From positions 44,536-108,535 of the forward strand of contig CAYLWO010000011.1 of the NCBI GenBank assembly GCA_964387285.1: a DNA stretch of 64,000 bases, written 5' to 3'. Positions 41,900 through 50,316 of this stretch are shown in pieces. How positions within the stretch are numbered: the stretch's first letter is position 1; each line of letters begins with the position of its first letter. Under the pieces are notes generated by a model. That model ran no database searches, was not told where the DNA came from, and saw only the letters and a program-made list of their open reading frames with translations. A program made the translations under genes and the position numbers. This DNA comes from Anaerohabitans sp964387285. GTDB taxonomy: Bacteria > Zhuqueibacterota > Zhuqueibacteria > Residuimicrobiales > Residuimicrobiaceae.

Positions 41900-42631
41900 G
41901 TGGCAAATATCAAACTCGTACTCGAGTACGACGGCAGCGATTTTAACGGCTGGCAATATCAACCGGAGCAACGCACCGTACAAGGCGAAGTGGAAAAAGC
42001 GCTCCGTCAGCTGACTCAGGAAGAGATTAAGACCCATTGTGCAGGCCGCACCGATAGCGGCGTTCATGCGTTTGGGCAGGTAATCAATTTTCATTGCCGG
42101 AAAACCTGGGACGTTGCTGTTTATTGTAAAGGCGGCAACGCCTTACTGCCGCGCGACGTGCGTATTCTGCACGGCCAAGTCGCAGCAGATGATTTTCACA
42201 GCCGGTATAGTGCCATCTGTCGCAGCTATCGCTATTACATCACGCAACAGGTATGTGCCGTGGCTCGGCAATATCGCTGGCATGTGCCATGGGAATTGGA
42301 TCCGGCCTTGATGCAGACAGCGGTCAGCGATATTACAGGTGAACATGATTTTGAAACATTTTGTCAGGCCGGCTCAGGACTGGATCACTTTCGCTGTTTT
42401 GTTCATGAGGCGCAATGGCGGCGATTAGAGGACGGTTGTCTGGCTTTTGACATAACGGCCAACCGCTTTGTGCACAACATGGTGCGGATTTTAGTGGGCA
42501 CCTGCATAGAAATCGGGCGCGGCAGCCGGGCTGTGCAGGAATTAGCCGCCATTTTACCGGCGCACGATCGGCGATTAGCAGGACCAACGGCGCCGGCGCA
42601 TGGTTTGTTTTTAACCAGAGTGGATTATTAA
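41900..42631 (+). CDS. truA: tRNA pseudouridine(38-40) synthase
   Basis: 243 residues, normal size. LVLEYDGSDFNGWQYQP at the N-terminus and CAGRTDSGVHAFGQV, whose aspartate is the catalytic nucleophile, identify TruA. It isomerises uridines 38-40 of the tRNA anticodon arm. The start is GTG at 41900. The stop codon overlaps the first bases of the AACCTTGCGAAGG hairpin. Confidence 0.94.
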   Translation: MANIKLVLEYDGSDFNGWQYQPEQRTVQGEVEKALRQLTQEEIKTHCAGRTDSGVHAFGQVINFHCRKTWDVAVYCKGGNALLPRDVRILHGQVAADDFHSRYSAICRSYRYYITQQVCAVARQYRWHVPWELDPALMQTAVSDITGEHDFETFCQAGSGLDHFRCFVHEAQWRRLEDGCLAFDITANRFVHNMVRILVGTCIEIGRGSRAVQELAAILPAHDRRLAGPTAPAHGLFLTRVDY

Positions 42632-42662
42632 CCTTGCGAAGGTTTTAAACCTTCGCAAGGTT
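42630..42662. repeat. AACCTTGCGAAGGTT hairpin, copy 2
   Basis: Perfect palindrome AACCTTGCGAAGGTTT followed by AAACCTTCGCAAGGTT, directly after truA. It matches 38793-38823 except in the centre. Both copies lie immediately after the end of a gene. Confidence 0.82.
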
Positions 42663-42701
42663 ATTACGGGAACAGATTGATATTCGCATCAGGGAGCAGT
42701 A

Positions 42702-43352
42702 ATGAAGTTTTTTATCGACACCGCTAATTTGCAAGAGATCAAAAAAGCCGCCAGCATGGGCATGGTGGATGGCGTAACAACCAACCCCACTTTATTGGCC
42801 AAAGAGTCCGGTAAAGCGCAGGATATCTATCAGGCCATCTGCAACCTGGTCGACGGCCCGGTGCATGCCGAAGCCAACAGTCTGGAGAGCGCAGCCATCA
42901 TCAAAGAGGGACGGGAGCTGGCCGCCATACGCCCCAACATGGTCATCAAAATCCCGGTGAGCGTCGAAGGTCTTATTGCTGTTCGCCAATTGGAAAAGGA
43001 AAACATCCATACCAATGTCACGCTGATATTCAGTCCCCTGCAGGCCCTGGCGGCGGCTAAAGCGGGTGCATCCTATATTTGCCCGTTTGTCGGTCGGTTG
43101 GACGACACCGGTTCGGCAGGCATGGAATTGATTGAACAGATCGTCAATATCTATCACAACTATCGTATAGAAACGGAAGTGCTGGTAGCCAGCATTCGCA
43201 GCCCATTGCATGTGCGCGATGCCGCGCTGATCGGCGCTGATGCAGCTACCATTCCTTATAAAGTTATTGAACAACTGATTCGGCATCCGTTAACCGATCT
43301 GGGCATTCAGTCTTTCTTAAAGGATTGGGAAAAGGTTAAAGGGCGCGAGTAG
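42702..43352 (+). CDS. tal: Transaldolase, short (TalC/FSA-type) form
   Basis: 216 residues. MKFFIDTANLQEIKKA, DGVTTNPTLLAKE and the Schiff-base lysine (about 83) in MVIKIPVSVEG define the short transaldolase/fructose-6-phosphate aldolase family. The segment ICPFVGRLDD has phenylalanine where aldolase-type members carry tyrosine, which by the known TalB/FSA comparison points to transaldolase. It works in the non-oxidative pentose phosphate pathway, in line with the arabinose genes elsewhere in the window. It heads a run of closely packed plus-strand genes; htrA starts two bases after it. Confidence 0.9.
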   Translation: MKFFIDTANLQEIKKAASMGMVDGVTTNPTLLAKESGKAQDIYQAICNLVDGPVHAEANSLESAAIIKEGRELAAIRPNMVIKIPVSVEGLIAVRQLEKENIHTNVTLIFSPLQALAAAKAGASYICPFVGRLDDTGSAGMELIEQIVNIYHNYRIETEVLVASIRSPLHVRDAALIGADAATIPYKVIEQLIRHPLTDLGIQSFLKDWEKVKGRE

Positions 43353-43354
43353 CT

Positions 43355-44587
43355 ATGTTGCATACGGTAAAAAATAATTTTGATCGCATCCTGCTTTTCG
43401 GACTGGGCAGTTGCGCAACCTTGTTCTTTTTTCTGGTGTGCTCCAGCACGGATTATCGCACGCCGCCGTCAGGAAATTCCGGCACAGCTCACCGGGACTC
43501 GGCGCAAACGCGGCCCGGTCGCACCATCGGTGAAGAGTTGGACAACTCGCGCAACAACGCCATCACGCGTGCTGTGGCAGAGGTCAGCCCGGCCGTGGTC
43601 GGCATTAACGTGACGCAGGTGCAAAAGTTTTATCAGCGCAATCCCTTTGCCGACGATCCGTTCTTCCGCAATTTTTTCCAGGATCGCCCCATTGTGAAAC
43701 GGGTTAAAAGCCTGGGCTCGGGATTTCTCATTTCGGCTGAAGGATACATCCTGACCAACCAGCACGTGGTGGAGGATGCGACCGAGATCGTCGTCACCTG
43801 CGTCGGCGGCAAACAGTATGTGGCCAAACGCGTAGGTGAAGATTACACCTCGGACATTGCGGTGCTGAAAATCGACGGAGAAAATTTTCCCTATGCGCGT
43901 TTGGGCGATTCCGACGATGTGATCATCGGCGAGTGGGCTATTGCCCTGGGCAATCCCTTTGGTTTGTTCGACATCACCTCCCGCCCCACGGTTACCGTCG
44001 GCGTCATCAGCGGCAAAGATCAGGATTTCGGGCGACAAAGCAACGATCGCATCTTTGAAGACATGCTGCAAACCGACGCCGCCATCAACGGCGGCAACAG
44101 CGGCGGGCCGCTGGTCAACGCCAACGGCGAGGTCATCGGCGTCAACACCTGGATCATCTCCGGCTCGGAAACCATGTCCGCCAACATCGGTCTGGGTTTT
44201 GCGCTGCCGGTTAATCGCGTCAAACGCATTCTCAACGACCTGATCAACTATGGCCGCGTGGACCGGAGTTTCTGGACCGGCATTCATTACGATCAGATGA
44301 ACGCCTCCATTGCACGCTATCTGGGTCTCTCATCGAGCGGCGGCGTCATCGTCACCGACATTGACCGCAACAGTCCGGCGCAAAAAGCCGGTCTGGAGGT
44401 GGGCGACGTCATTGTGCAATTGAACGGCAAAGAGGTGAAAACGTTCGACGACATTCAAAACATCACCGCCAACCTGGATCTCAAAGAGGGCGATCTGCTC
44501 AGATTGCGCGTTTTTCGCAATTCCGGTTTTCGCAATATCGAAGTGCGTCTTGAGGCACACCCGAAAACCGCGAGGCGCAGACAATGA
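43355..44587 (+). CDS. HtrA/DegP-like serine protease with one PDZ domain
   Basis: 410 residues. A membrane segment at 12-32 (LLFGLGSCATLFFFLVC) anchors it in the inner membrane facing the periplasm; the cysteine there is not in a standard lipobox. The trypsin-like domain has His137 in LTNQHVVED, Asp167 in YTSDIAVLKID and Ser249 in INGGNSGGPL. One PDZ domain follows (about 300-400, with GLEVGDVIVQLNGKEV). The single PDZ makes it DegS-like in plan. It probably degrades damaged periplasmic proteins or starts an envelope stress signal. Its last four bases overlap purB. Confidence 0.93.
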   Translation: MLHTVKNNFDRILLFGLGSCATLFFFLVCSSTDYRTPPSGNSGTAHRDSAQTRPGRTIGEELDNSRNNAITRAVAEVSPAVVGINVTQVQKFYQRNPFADDPFFRNFFQDRPIVKRVKSLGSGFLISAEGYILTNQHVVEDATEIVVTCVGGKQYVAKRVGEDYTSDIAVLKIDGENFPYARLGDSDDVIIGEWAIALGNPFGLFDITSRPTVTVGVISGKDQDFGRQSNDRIFEDMLQTDAAINGGNSGGPLVNANGEVIGVNTWIISGSETMSANIGLGFALPVNRVKRILNDLINYGRVDRSFWTGIHYDQMNASIARYLGLSSSGGVIVTDIDRNSPAQKAGLEVGDVIVQLNGKEVKTFDDIQNITANLDLKEGDLLRLRVFRNSGFRNIEVRLEAHPKTARRRQ

Positions 44588-45879
44588 TCGCCCGCTACAC
44601 CAAACCGGAAATGGGCCGAATCTGGAGCGATGACAATAAATATCGCGTCTGGTTGCAGGTGGAAATAGCGGCTTGCGAGGCGCATGCCGAGTTGGGCCAT
44701 ATTCCGGCTGCGGCGCTGCAAACCATCCGGGAAAAAGCGAATTTCAACAGCCAACGCATTGATGAGATAGAAGCGCAGGTCAAACACGATGTGATCGCGT
44801 TTTTGACCAACGTCGCGGAATATGTAGGCCCGGACAGCCGGTACATTCACATGGGTCTGACCTCCTCCGATCTGCTGGATACGGCGCTGTCTTTGCTTAT
44901 GCGCGACGCCGGCGGGATACTGACCGCAGATCTGCAGCGCCTGCTGACCGTTTTGCAAAAGCAGTCCCTGGCTTTTAAGCATACGCTCTGCATAGGACGC
45001 AGTCACGGCATCCATGCCGAGCCCACCAGTTTTGGTTTGAAATTTGCATTGTGGTATGATGAAATGCAACGCAACCTTGTGCGCTTGCAAACAAGTCTGG
45101 AAGCCAATCGCGTGGGCATGATTTCCGGCGCCGTGGGCAATTACACCCAGGTCGAACCGATCCTGGAGGAAAAAACCTGCAGCCGCCTGGGTTTGCGGCC
45201 GACCCGCATCAGCACGCAGATTATTCAACGCGATCTGCACGCGGAATTTATCGCCACGCTGGCGATAGTCGGCTGTACGCTGGAAAAAATCGGCGTTGAA
45301 TTGCGCCACCTGCAGAGGACTGAAGTGGCCGAGGCTGAAGAACCGTTCAGCAAAGGACAAAAAGGCTCTTCCGCCATGCCGCACAAGCGCAATCCGATCG
45401 GCAGCGAAAACATCTGCGGTCTCGCCCGCATTCTGCGCAGCAATCTGCAGGCCGCCCTGGAAAATATCGCGCTCTGGCATGAACGGGACATCAGTCACTC
45501 TTCGGTGGAGCGGATTATTATTCCGGACAGCTGTATTCTATTGGACTATATGCTGCAACGCATGACGGCCATTCTGGAAAATTTGCCGGTCTATCCGGAA
45601 AATATGCTGCGCAACCTGCGCCTGACCGGCGGTTTGATTTTTTCACAACCGGTTATGCTGGCTTTGACCGCCAAAGGTCTGTCACGGGAAGAAGCGTATC
45701 AGATTGTTCAGGAAAACGCCATGCGCTGCCGCGAAACCGGTCAGGATTTTCACGGATCGTTGGCGCAGGACGACCGAGTGCGTTCGCGCATGTCTGAACA
45801 AGAATTGGCCGGCTGTTTTGACGAAGCAGCCGGATTAAAGCACGTGGATTATATCTATCGCAAGGTGGGATTGATTTAA
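44584..45879 (+). CDS. purB: Adenylosuccinate lyase
   Basis: 431 residues. Carries the fumarase/aspartase signature GSSAMPHKRNPIGSENICG and TSSDLLDTALSLL with IGRSHGIHAEPTSFG (catalytic histidine). It splits SAICAR to AICAR and adenylosuccinate to AMP. The ATG overlaps the htrA stop (ATGA), and purC, which makes its substrate SAICAR, follows after 42 bases. Confidence 0.96.
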   Translation: MIARYTKPEMGRIWSDDNKYRVWLQVEIAACEAHAELGHIPAAALQTIREKANFNSQRIDEIEAQVKHDVIAFLTNVAEYVGPDSRYIHMGLTSSDLLDTALSLLMRDAGGILTADLQRLLTVLQKQSLAFKHTLCIGRSHGIHAEPTSFGLKFALWYDEMQRNLVRLQTSLEANRVGMISGAVGNYTQVEPILEEKTCSRLGLRPTRISTQIIQRDLHAEFIATLAIVGCTLEKIGVELRHLQRTEVAEAEEPFSKGQKGSSAMPHKRNPIGSENICGLARILRSNLQAALENIALWHERDISHSSVERIIIPDSCILLDYMLQRMTAILENLPVYPENMLRNLRLTGGLIFSQPVMLALTAKGLSREEAYQIVQENAMRCRETGQDFHGSLAQDDRVRSRMSEQELAGCFDEAAGLKHVDYIYRKVGLI

Positions 45880-45921
45880 GTCCCACGCTTTTTCGATTTA
45901 TCATAATCAGAGGAGAGAGCC

Positions 45922-46614
45922 TTGAAAAGAAAAAAAATCTTTGAGGGCAAATCGAAAAAAGTCTATGAAACAGACAACGACGGCGAGTTGATTCTAGAGT
46001 TCAAAGACGACGCGCGCGACGCCAAGGGCTACAAAAAAGGCAGCATCAAAGGCAAAGGCATCATCAACAACCAAATTTCCGCATTCCTGTTAAAGTTGTT
46101 GGACAGTTATCACATCCCGACGCATTTCATTAAAGAAACGGCCGACAAGGAAATGTTGGTCAAAAAACTGGACATGATCGCCGTAACAGTGGTGGTGCGC
46201 AATGTGGCCGCCGGCTCCATGGCCAAACGATTTGGCGTCGCCGAAGGCCGGGAGTTGGAATGCCCCCTGGTCGAGTATTATCTCAAAGACGGCGACCGCG
46301 ACGATCCGATGATCAACGACACGCATCTCATCTCTTTCGGCTATGCCAGCTCGGAAGAGATGAAAGAGATCCATCGTTTGGCTTCCAAGTGCAACGCCAT
46401 TCTCAAGGCATTTTTCCGCCGCCGCCAACTGAACCTGGTGGATGCCAAACTGGAATTCGGACGAATGGCCGGCCGCATCATGATCGCCGACGAAATCAGC
46501 CTGGAGACGTGTACGTTTATGCGGCTGGATCAGCCGACCCATGGGCGCTCGCCGATCATTCCGGTCACGGAACAAACCGTGACGGAATTAAAAAAGAAGA
46601 TTTTAGCTTTATAA
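45922..46614 (+). CDS. purC: SAICAR synthase
   Basis: Phosphoribosylaminoimidazole-succinocarboxamide synthase, 230 residues. Motifs: KKIFEGKSKKVYETDN, LEFKDDARDAKGYKKGSIK, VVVRNVAAGSMAKRFG and LVDAKLEFGR with IMIADEISLETC. The start is TTG at 45922, with AGGAGAG a few bases upstream. The usual C-terminal DKDVFRRD-type segment is replaced by LDQPTHGRSPIIPVTEQTV, so the end differs from the enteric enzyme. It pairs with purB in the purine pathway. Confidence 0.94.
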   Translation: MKRKKIFEGKSKKVYETDNDGELILEFKDDARDAKGYKKGSIKGKGIINNQISAFLLKLLDSYHIPTHFIKETADKEMLVKKLDMIAVTVVVRNVAAGSMAKRFGVAEGRELECPLVEYYLKDGDRDDPMINDTHLISFGYASSEEMKEIHRLASKCNAILKAFFRRRQLNLVDAKLEFGRMAGRIMIADEISLETCTFMRLDQPTHGRSPIIPVTEQTVTELKKKILAL

Positions 46615-46627
46615 CCGAGGCTTGAGC

Positions 46628-47275
46628 ATGAGCAAAGAGGGTTTAAGCACCATAGCCATAGTGTTTCTTGCGGCAGCGCTGTTCTATTTTCTCACCGTCC
46701 ATTTCAAATGGACGGTGTGGTACGTGCTGCTGGCCGTCAATGTCCTTCTGCTGGCGCTGGTGTTGTATTTTTTTCGCGATCCCAAACGGACGCCGCCCGC
46801 AGATCCGGATGTCATTGTCTCGCCGGCAGACGGCGTGGTCCTGGAAGTGGCTGAGGTGGAAGAACCTGAATTCATCGGCGCAAAAACCACGCGCGTGGCC
46901 ATTTTTCTGTCCGTGCTGGACGTGCACGTCAATTACGTGCCTTATCGCGGCACGGTAAAATATTTGAAATACGTTCCGGGAAAATTTTTACGCGCCTTTT
47001 TACCGGAAGCCTCTCATCAAAATGAACATCAATTGATCGGCTTGGAAACGCCGCACGGCAAATTGTTGTTCAAGCAATCTACCGGAATTCTGGCGCGGCG
47101 CATTGTCTGCCGGTTGCAGATGAATGAGAACGTGACCACCGGTCAAAAGTTCGGCATCATGAAATTCGGTTCCAGGATGGAGGTCTATCTTCCGAACTGG
47201 GGCGTCATCACATGTAAAAAAGGAGAAAGGGTTCACGCTGGCACCAGCGTGATCGGACGAGTCCATGCCCATTAG
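46628..47275 (+). CDS. psd: Phosphatidylserine decarboxylase proenzyme, short form
   Basis: 215 residues: two membrane helices at about 7-45, then the catalytic domain with VSPADGVVLEVAEVE and DVHVNYVPYRGTVKY. Self-cleavage to the pyruvoyl enzyme is expected between Gly181 and Ser182 in MKFGSRMEVYLP. This is the short, archaeal-like Psd type. It turns phosphatidylserine into phosphatidylethanolamine. The ATG at 46628 has GAGG upstream. It overlaps pssA by 11 bases, so both steps of the pathway are coupled. Confidence 0.94.
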   Translation: MSKEGLSTIAIVFLAAALFYFLTVHFKWTVWYVLLAVNVLLLALVLYFFRDPKRTPPADPDVIVSPADGVVLEVAEVEEPEFIGAKTTRVAIFLSVLDVHVNYVPYRGTVKYLKYVPGKFLRAFLPEASHQNEHQLIGLETPHGKLLFKQSTGILARRIVCRLQMNENVTTGQKFGIMKFGSRMEVYLPNWGVITCKKGERVHAGTSVIGRVHAH

Positions 47276-48041
47276 AAAAAGAACCAAGACCGCCAAACGT
47301 CGCACGTACATGACCGTGCCCAACCTGTTCACCGCTCTGAATATTTTTTGCGGATTTTTGGCTGTACTGCAAGTATTGGCGGGAAATTTTATCAATGCGT
47401 GCTGGCTGATCTTTATCGCCACGGTTTTCGACGCCCTGGACGGCCGCATCGCCCGCGCTTATGAAGGCGGCAGTTCTGAATTCGGACTGCAAATGGACTC
47501 GCTCGGCGACGTCATATCTTCGGGCATGGCGCCTGCCCTGTTGGTTTATCAGGTGCATTTGAAAGACCTTGGCCCGGTCGGTCTCATTCTATCCTTCTTT
47601 CCGCTCTTGTTCGCCGCTTTCCGCCTGGCGCGCTATAACGTCATGACGCTGGCCCAGGGGAAAAGCAAGGATTATTCGGGACTGCCGGTGCCGGCCGCAG
47701 CCGTTACGCTGGCCGGTCTGGTCATGCTTTATCATGAAACGCACTTTGACTGGTTGTTGCGCGTCATGGTCGCCATGGTGCCCATTGTCAGTCTGTTGAT
47801 GGCCAGCACGATTCGTTACGACGGATTTCCACGCCTTTCGCTGCGAGAAAAAGGCAGCAATCGGTATAAATTGATCTTTCTGATCATCACCGTGGTCTTG
47901 TTGGCGATTATGCCCCATTATGTCATGTTTCCTTTTATGCTGTTGTTCATTCTGCACGGATTGATCCGCTCAATCGGCAGCCATTTGACGCGACAGGATT
48001 CCGCTGCCCATGGCAATCCGCCGGGATCCGCGAGCGTGTAA
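47265..48041 (+). CDS. pssA: CDP-diacylglycerol-serine O-phosphatidyltransferase
   Basis: 258 residues with about seven membrane helices. The CDP-alcohol phosphatidyltransferase motif is complete: DALDGRIARAYEGG, then the conserved glycine and the aspartates of QMDSLGD. TVPNLFTALNIFCGF is typical for the bacterial type II enzyme. It makes phosphatidylserine for the psd product encoded just upstream. Confidence 0.94.
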   Translation: MPIRKRTKTAKRRTYMTVPNLFTALNIFCGFLAVLQVLAGNFINACWLIFIATVFDALDGRIARAYEGGSSEFGLQMDSLGDVISSGMAPALLVYQVHLKDLGPVGLILSFFPLLFAAFRLARYNVMTLAQGKSKDYSGLPVPAAAVTLAGLVMLYHETHFDWLLRVMVAMVPIVSLLMASTIRYDGFPRLSLREKGSNRYKLIFLIITVVLLAIMPHYVMFPFMLLFILHGLIRSIGSHLTRQDSAAHGNPPGSASV

Positions 48042-48073
48042 AATAAAAATTTACTCTAGCCAGAGAGGGAAAA

Positions 48074-48340
48074 ATGAAACGAAGACTTTCCATAGCCTGG
48101 ATTTTGGCAGCAGTCCTTTTAGGCGCGATTGTCGGCTCCGCACTGGGACAAGTCATCGGTCTGGCCCTGCCCGACGGCGTGGTGAAAGAATTTTTTACCA
48201 ACACCGCTAATATCGGGTTCGATCCGGTACAGGTCAATCTCGGCATCATCGACTTCACCCTGGGTTTCTATTTCCGGCTGAATGTTATCGGCGTTATCGG
48301 CATCATTCTGGCCGCGTATATCTTTCGCTGGTACGCTTGA
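48074..48340 (+). CDS. DUF4321 small membrane protein
   Basis: 88 residues, two membrane helices (about 7-30 and 64-85) with LGAIVGSALGQVIGLALP and FTLGFYFRLNVIGVIGIILA, the shape and wording of DUF4321 proteins. The function is unknown. It follows pssA by 32 bases and has an AGAGAGGG ribosome site, so it is the probable last gene of this run. Confidence 0.8.
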   Translation: MKRRLSIAWILAAVLLGAIVGSALGQVIGLALPDGVVKEFFTNTANIGFDPVQVNLGIIDFTLGFYFRLNVIGVIGIILAAYIFRWYA

Positions 48341-48381
48341 TACAAAACTCCTGCCTCAACGGCCGTCCGGCAACAATTTGC

Positions 48382-48410
48382 TTGCATATTTTAGACCTTA
48401 AAGGTATATT
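48382..48410 (+). promoter_or_regulatory. Promoter for the tatA genes
   Basis: TTGCAT (48382-48387), a 17-base spacer, and TATATT (48405-48410): a good sigma-70-type match with ideal spacing in an A/T-rich gap. Transcription would start near 48417, about 72 bases before the first tatA ATG. Confidence 0.55.
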
Positions 48411-48488
48411 ATGTCCTGTTTTGATTTAACTCACAATTCAGTGAGCTTGTTTATTCGTGTTTTAGATTCTTAGGCGGAGGCACCTATT

Positions 48489-48674
48489 ATGTTACCCGGT
48501 GTGGGCATGGACGAAATGGTGGTCATTTTGGTCGTCGTCCTGATACTATTCGGCTCCAAACGACTGCCGGAACTGGCGCGCGGCCTGGGTAAAGGCATTC
48601 GCGAATTTAAAAAAGCCGCTGAAGACGTCAAACGGGAAATGGATATTTCGGACGAATTCCGAAATCTACCCTGA
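48489..48674 (+). CDS. tatA: Twin-arginine translocase subunit TatA/E, copy 1
   Basis: 61 residues: one N-terminal membrane helix (DEMVVILVVVLILFG), the hinge FGSKRLPELARGLGKG, and an amphipathic helix (IREFKKAAEDVKREM). It forms the pore-like ring for export of folded proteins. GGAGG lies nine bases upstream of the ATG. The glycine before MDE and the FGSKRLPEL stretch are canonical. Confidence 0.92.
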   Translation: MLPGVGMDEMVVILVVVLILFGSKRLPELARGLGKGIREFKKAAEDVKREMDISDEFRNLP

Positions 48675-48699
48675 TCCCAAGCTATCTGGAGGTGTTAAA

Positions 48700-48864
48700 A
48701 TGGGTATCGGAGCTACTGAATGGTTGATTATCATTCTGGTGCTGGTTGTTCTGTTCGGTGCGAAAAAAATTCCCGAATTGGCCAAAGGCCTGGGTCAGGG
48801 CATCAAGGAATTTAAAAAAGCCGCCAATACGTCCTATGACGACAACGAAGTGAAAAAAGATTGA
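48700..48864 (+). CDS. tatA: Twin-arginine translocase subunit TatA/E, copy 2
   Basis: 54 residues: MGIGATEWLIIILVLVVLF, then the hinge FGAKKIPELAKGLGQG and helix IKEFKKAANTSYDD. The ribosome site is GGAGG eight bases upstream. It is clearly homologous to copy 1 (same hinge, same FKKAA) but has the glutamate at position 7 and a shorter tail. The two may be TatA and TatE/B-like partners. No tatC is nearby. Confidence 0.9.
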   Translation: MGIGATEWLIIILVLVVLFGAKKIPELAKGLGQGIKEFKKAANTSYDDNEVKKD

Positions 48865-48900
48865 CCGATCGCATCCTCTCTAACAACGAGACAGAATCAT

Positions 48901-50316
48901 TTGAATAAAGATTTTTCATCTTTGCAGGACGAGTTGGCAACCGGACAAACCAGTTGTGTGCAGATCGTTCAGCACTACCTGGAACAAATCGATAAAGGCG
49001 CTCCCATGAACGCCTTTATTGCTGTACAGGGTGAACAGGCGCTGCAACAAGCGGCTAGAGTCGATGAGAAAATTCATCGTCATCAAGCCGGACAACTGGC
49101 AGGCATGGTGATGGCAGTCAAAGACAATCTGGCGGTGCACGGCAGCACGACCACCTGTGGTTCAAAAATATTAGCATCTTTCCGTCCGCCCTATCAGGCC
49201 ACCGTCGTCAACCGGCTGCTGGCTGAAGACGCCGTCATCATCGGCAAAACCAATATGGATGAGTTCGCCATGGGCTCTTCCACCGAGAATTCAGCGTTCG
49301 CGCCGACAAAAAATCCGCACGACCTGTCACGAGTAGCCGGAGGTTCCTCCGGTGGTTCAGCGGCAGCCGTAGCCGCTCACCTCTGTCGCGCCGCCCTGGG
49401 CAGCGACACCGGCGGTTCCATACGTCAACCGGCGGCTTTCTGCGGCGTTGTCGGGCTCAAGCCGACCTATGGCCGGATCTCTCGCTACGGTTTGATTGCC
49501 TATGCCTCTTCTCTTGACCAAATCGGCACTTTGACCGAATCGGTCAGCGACGCGGCCTTGTTACTCCAGGTCATGGCCGGCCAGGATCCTAAGGACGCAA
49601 CTTCATCCGCCAAAGAGGTCGAACCTTTTCAGCAGGCCATTGGTCAATCCATCAAAGGACTGGTTATCGGCATTCCCCGCGAATACAACGGTGCAGGACT
49701 GGCGCCGGATATCGTGGCAGCATTGCAACAGAGCCGGCAAAAACTTGATGAAGCAGGCGCCAGGATCGTCGATGTTTCTCTGCCGCATACCGAATATGCC
49801 ATTGCGGCCTATTATGTGATTGCTACCGCTGAAGCATCCTCCAACCTGGCCCGTTATGACGGCGCTCATTTTGGTTTTCGCTCAAACAAGCCGGCTGGTT
49901 TGGAAGAGATGTATGCCGCCACCCGCCATGCGGGTTTTGGCGCTGAAGTCAAACGCCGGATCATGCTCGGCACGTTCGTACTCTCCTCCGGATATTACGA
50001 CGCCTATTATCGCAAGGCGCAACAAGCGCGTACCGTAATCAAGCAGGATTTCGATCAGGCCTTTGCTAAAGTCGATTGTCTGCTGACGCCGACGGCGCCG
50101 ACTACGGCTTTTCGTTTGACCGAAAAAATCGACGATCCGTTGACCATGTATCTGTCGGATGTCTTTACCGTCTCTGTCAATCTTGCCGGTTTGCCGGCGC
50201 TCTCTTTGCCGGCGGGTTGCGATCGCGATCATCTGCCCATCGGACTGCAGCTCATCGGCCGGCCATTCGATGAAATGACTGTTTTGCGAATTGCTGATTT
50301 CTTACAACGGAATTGA
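48901..50316 (+). CDS. gatA: Asp/Glu-tRNA amidotransferase subunit A
   Basis: 471 residues. Amidase signature region: MAVKDNLAVHGSTTTCGS (catalytic lysine), GGSSGGSAAAVAA and GSDTGGSIRQPAAFCG (the cis-serine and nucleophile serine). It releases ammonia from glutamine for GatB to amidate misacylated Asp- or Glu-tRNA. The start is TTG at 48901. It overlaps gatB (TGATG). The small GatC subunit that often precedes GatA is not present here. Confidence 0.95.
   Translation: MNKDFSSLQDELATGQTSCVQIVQHYLEQIDKGAPMNAFIAVQGEQALQQAARVDEKIHRHQAGQLAGMVMAVKDNLAVHGSTTTCGSKILASFRPPYQATVVNRLLAEDAVIIGKTNMDEFAMGSSTENSAFAPTKNPHDLSRVAGGSSGGSAAAVAAHLCRAALGSDTGGSIRQPAAFCGVVGLKPTYGRISRYGLIAYASSLDQIGTLTESVSDAALLLQVMAGQDPKDATSSAKEVEPFQQAIGQSIKGLVIGIPREYNGAGLAPDIVAALQQSRQKLDEAGARIVDVSLPHTEYAIAAYYVIATAEASSNLARYDGAHFGFRSNKPAGLEEMYAATRHAGFGAEVKRRIMLGTFVLSSGYYDAYYRKAQQARTVIKQDFDQAFAKVDCLLTPTAPTTAFRLTEKIDDPLTMYLSDVFTVSVNLAGLPALSLPAGCDRDHLPIGLQLIGRPFDEMTVLRIADFLQRN

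Noticed and set aside
43469..44287. Minus-strand open frame of 272 codons opposite htrA
   Set aside because: Antisense to the catalytic domain of a clear protease gene; no motif, no ribosome site.
44455..45498. Minus-strand open frame of 347 codons opposite purB
   Set aside because: Antisense to conserved purB sequence; length is explained by GC skew of codon positions.
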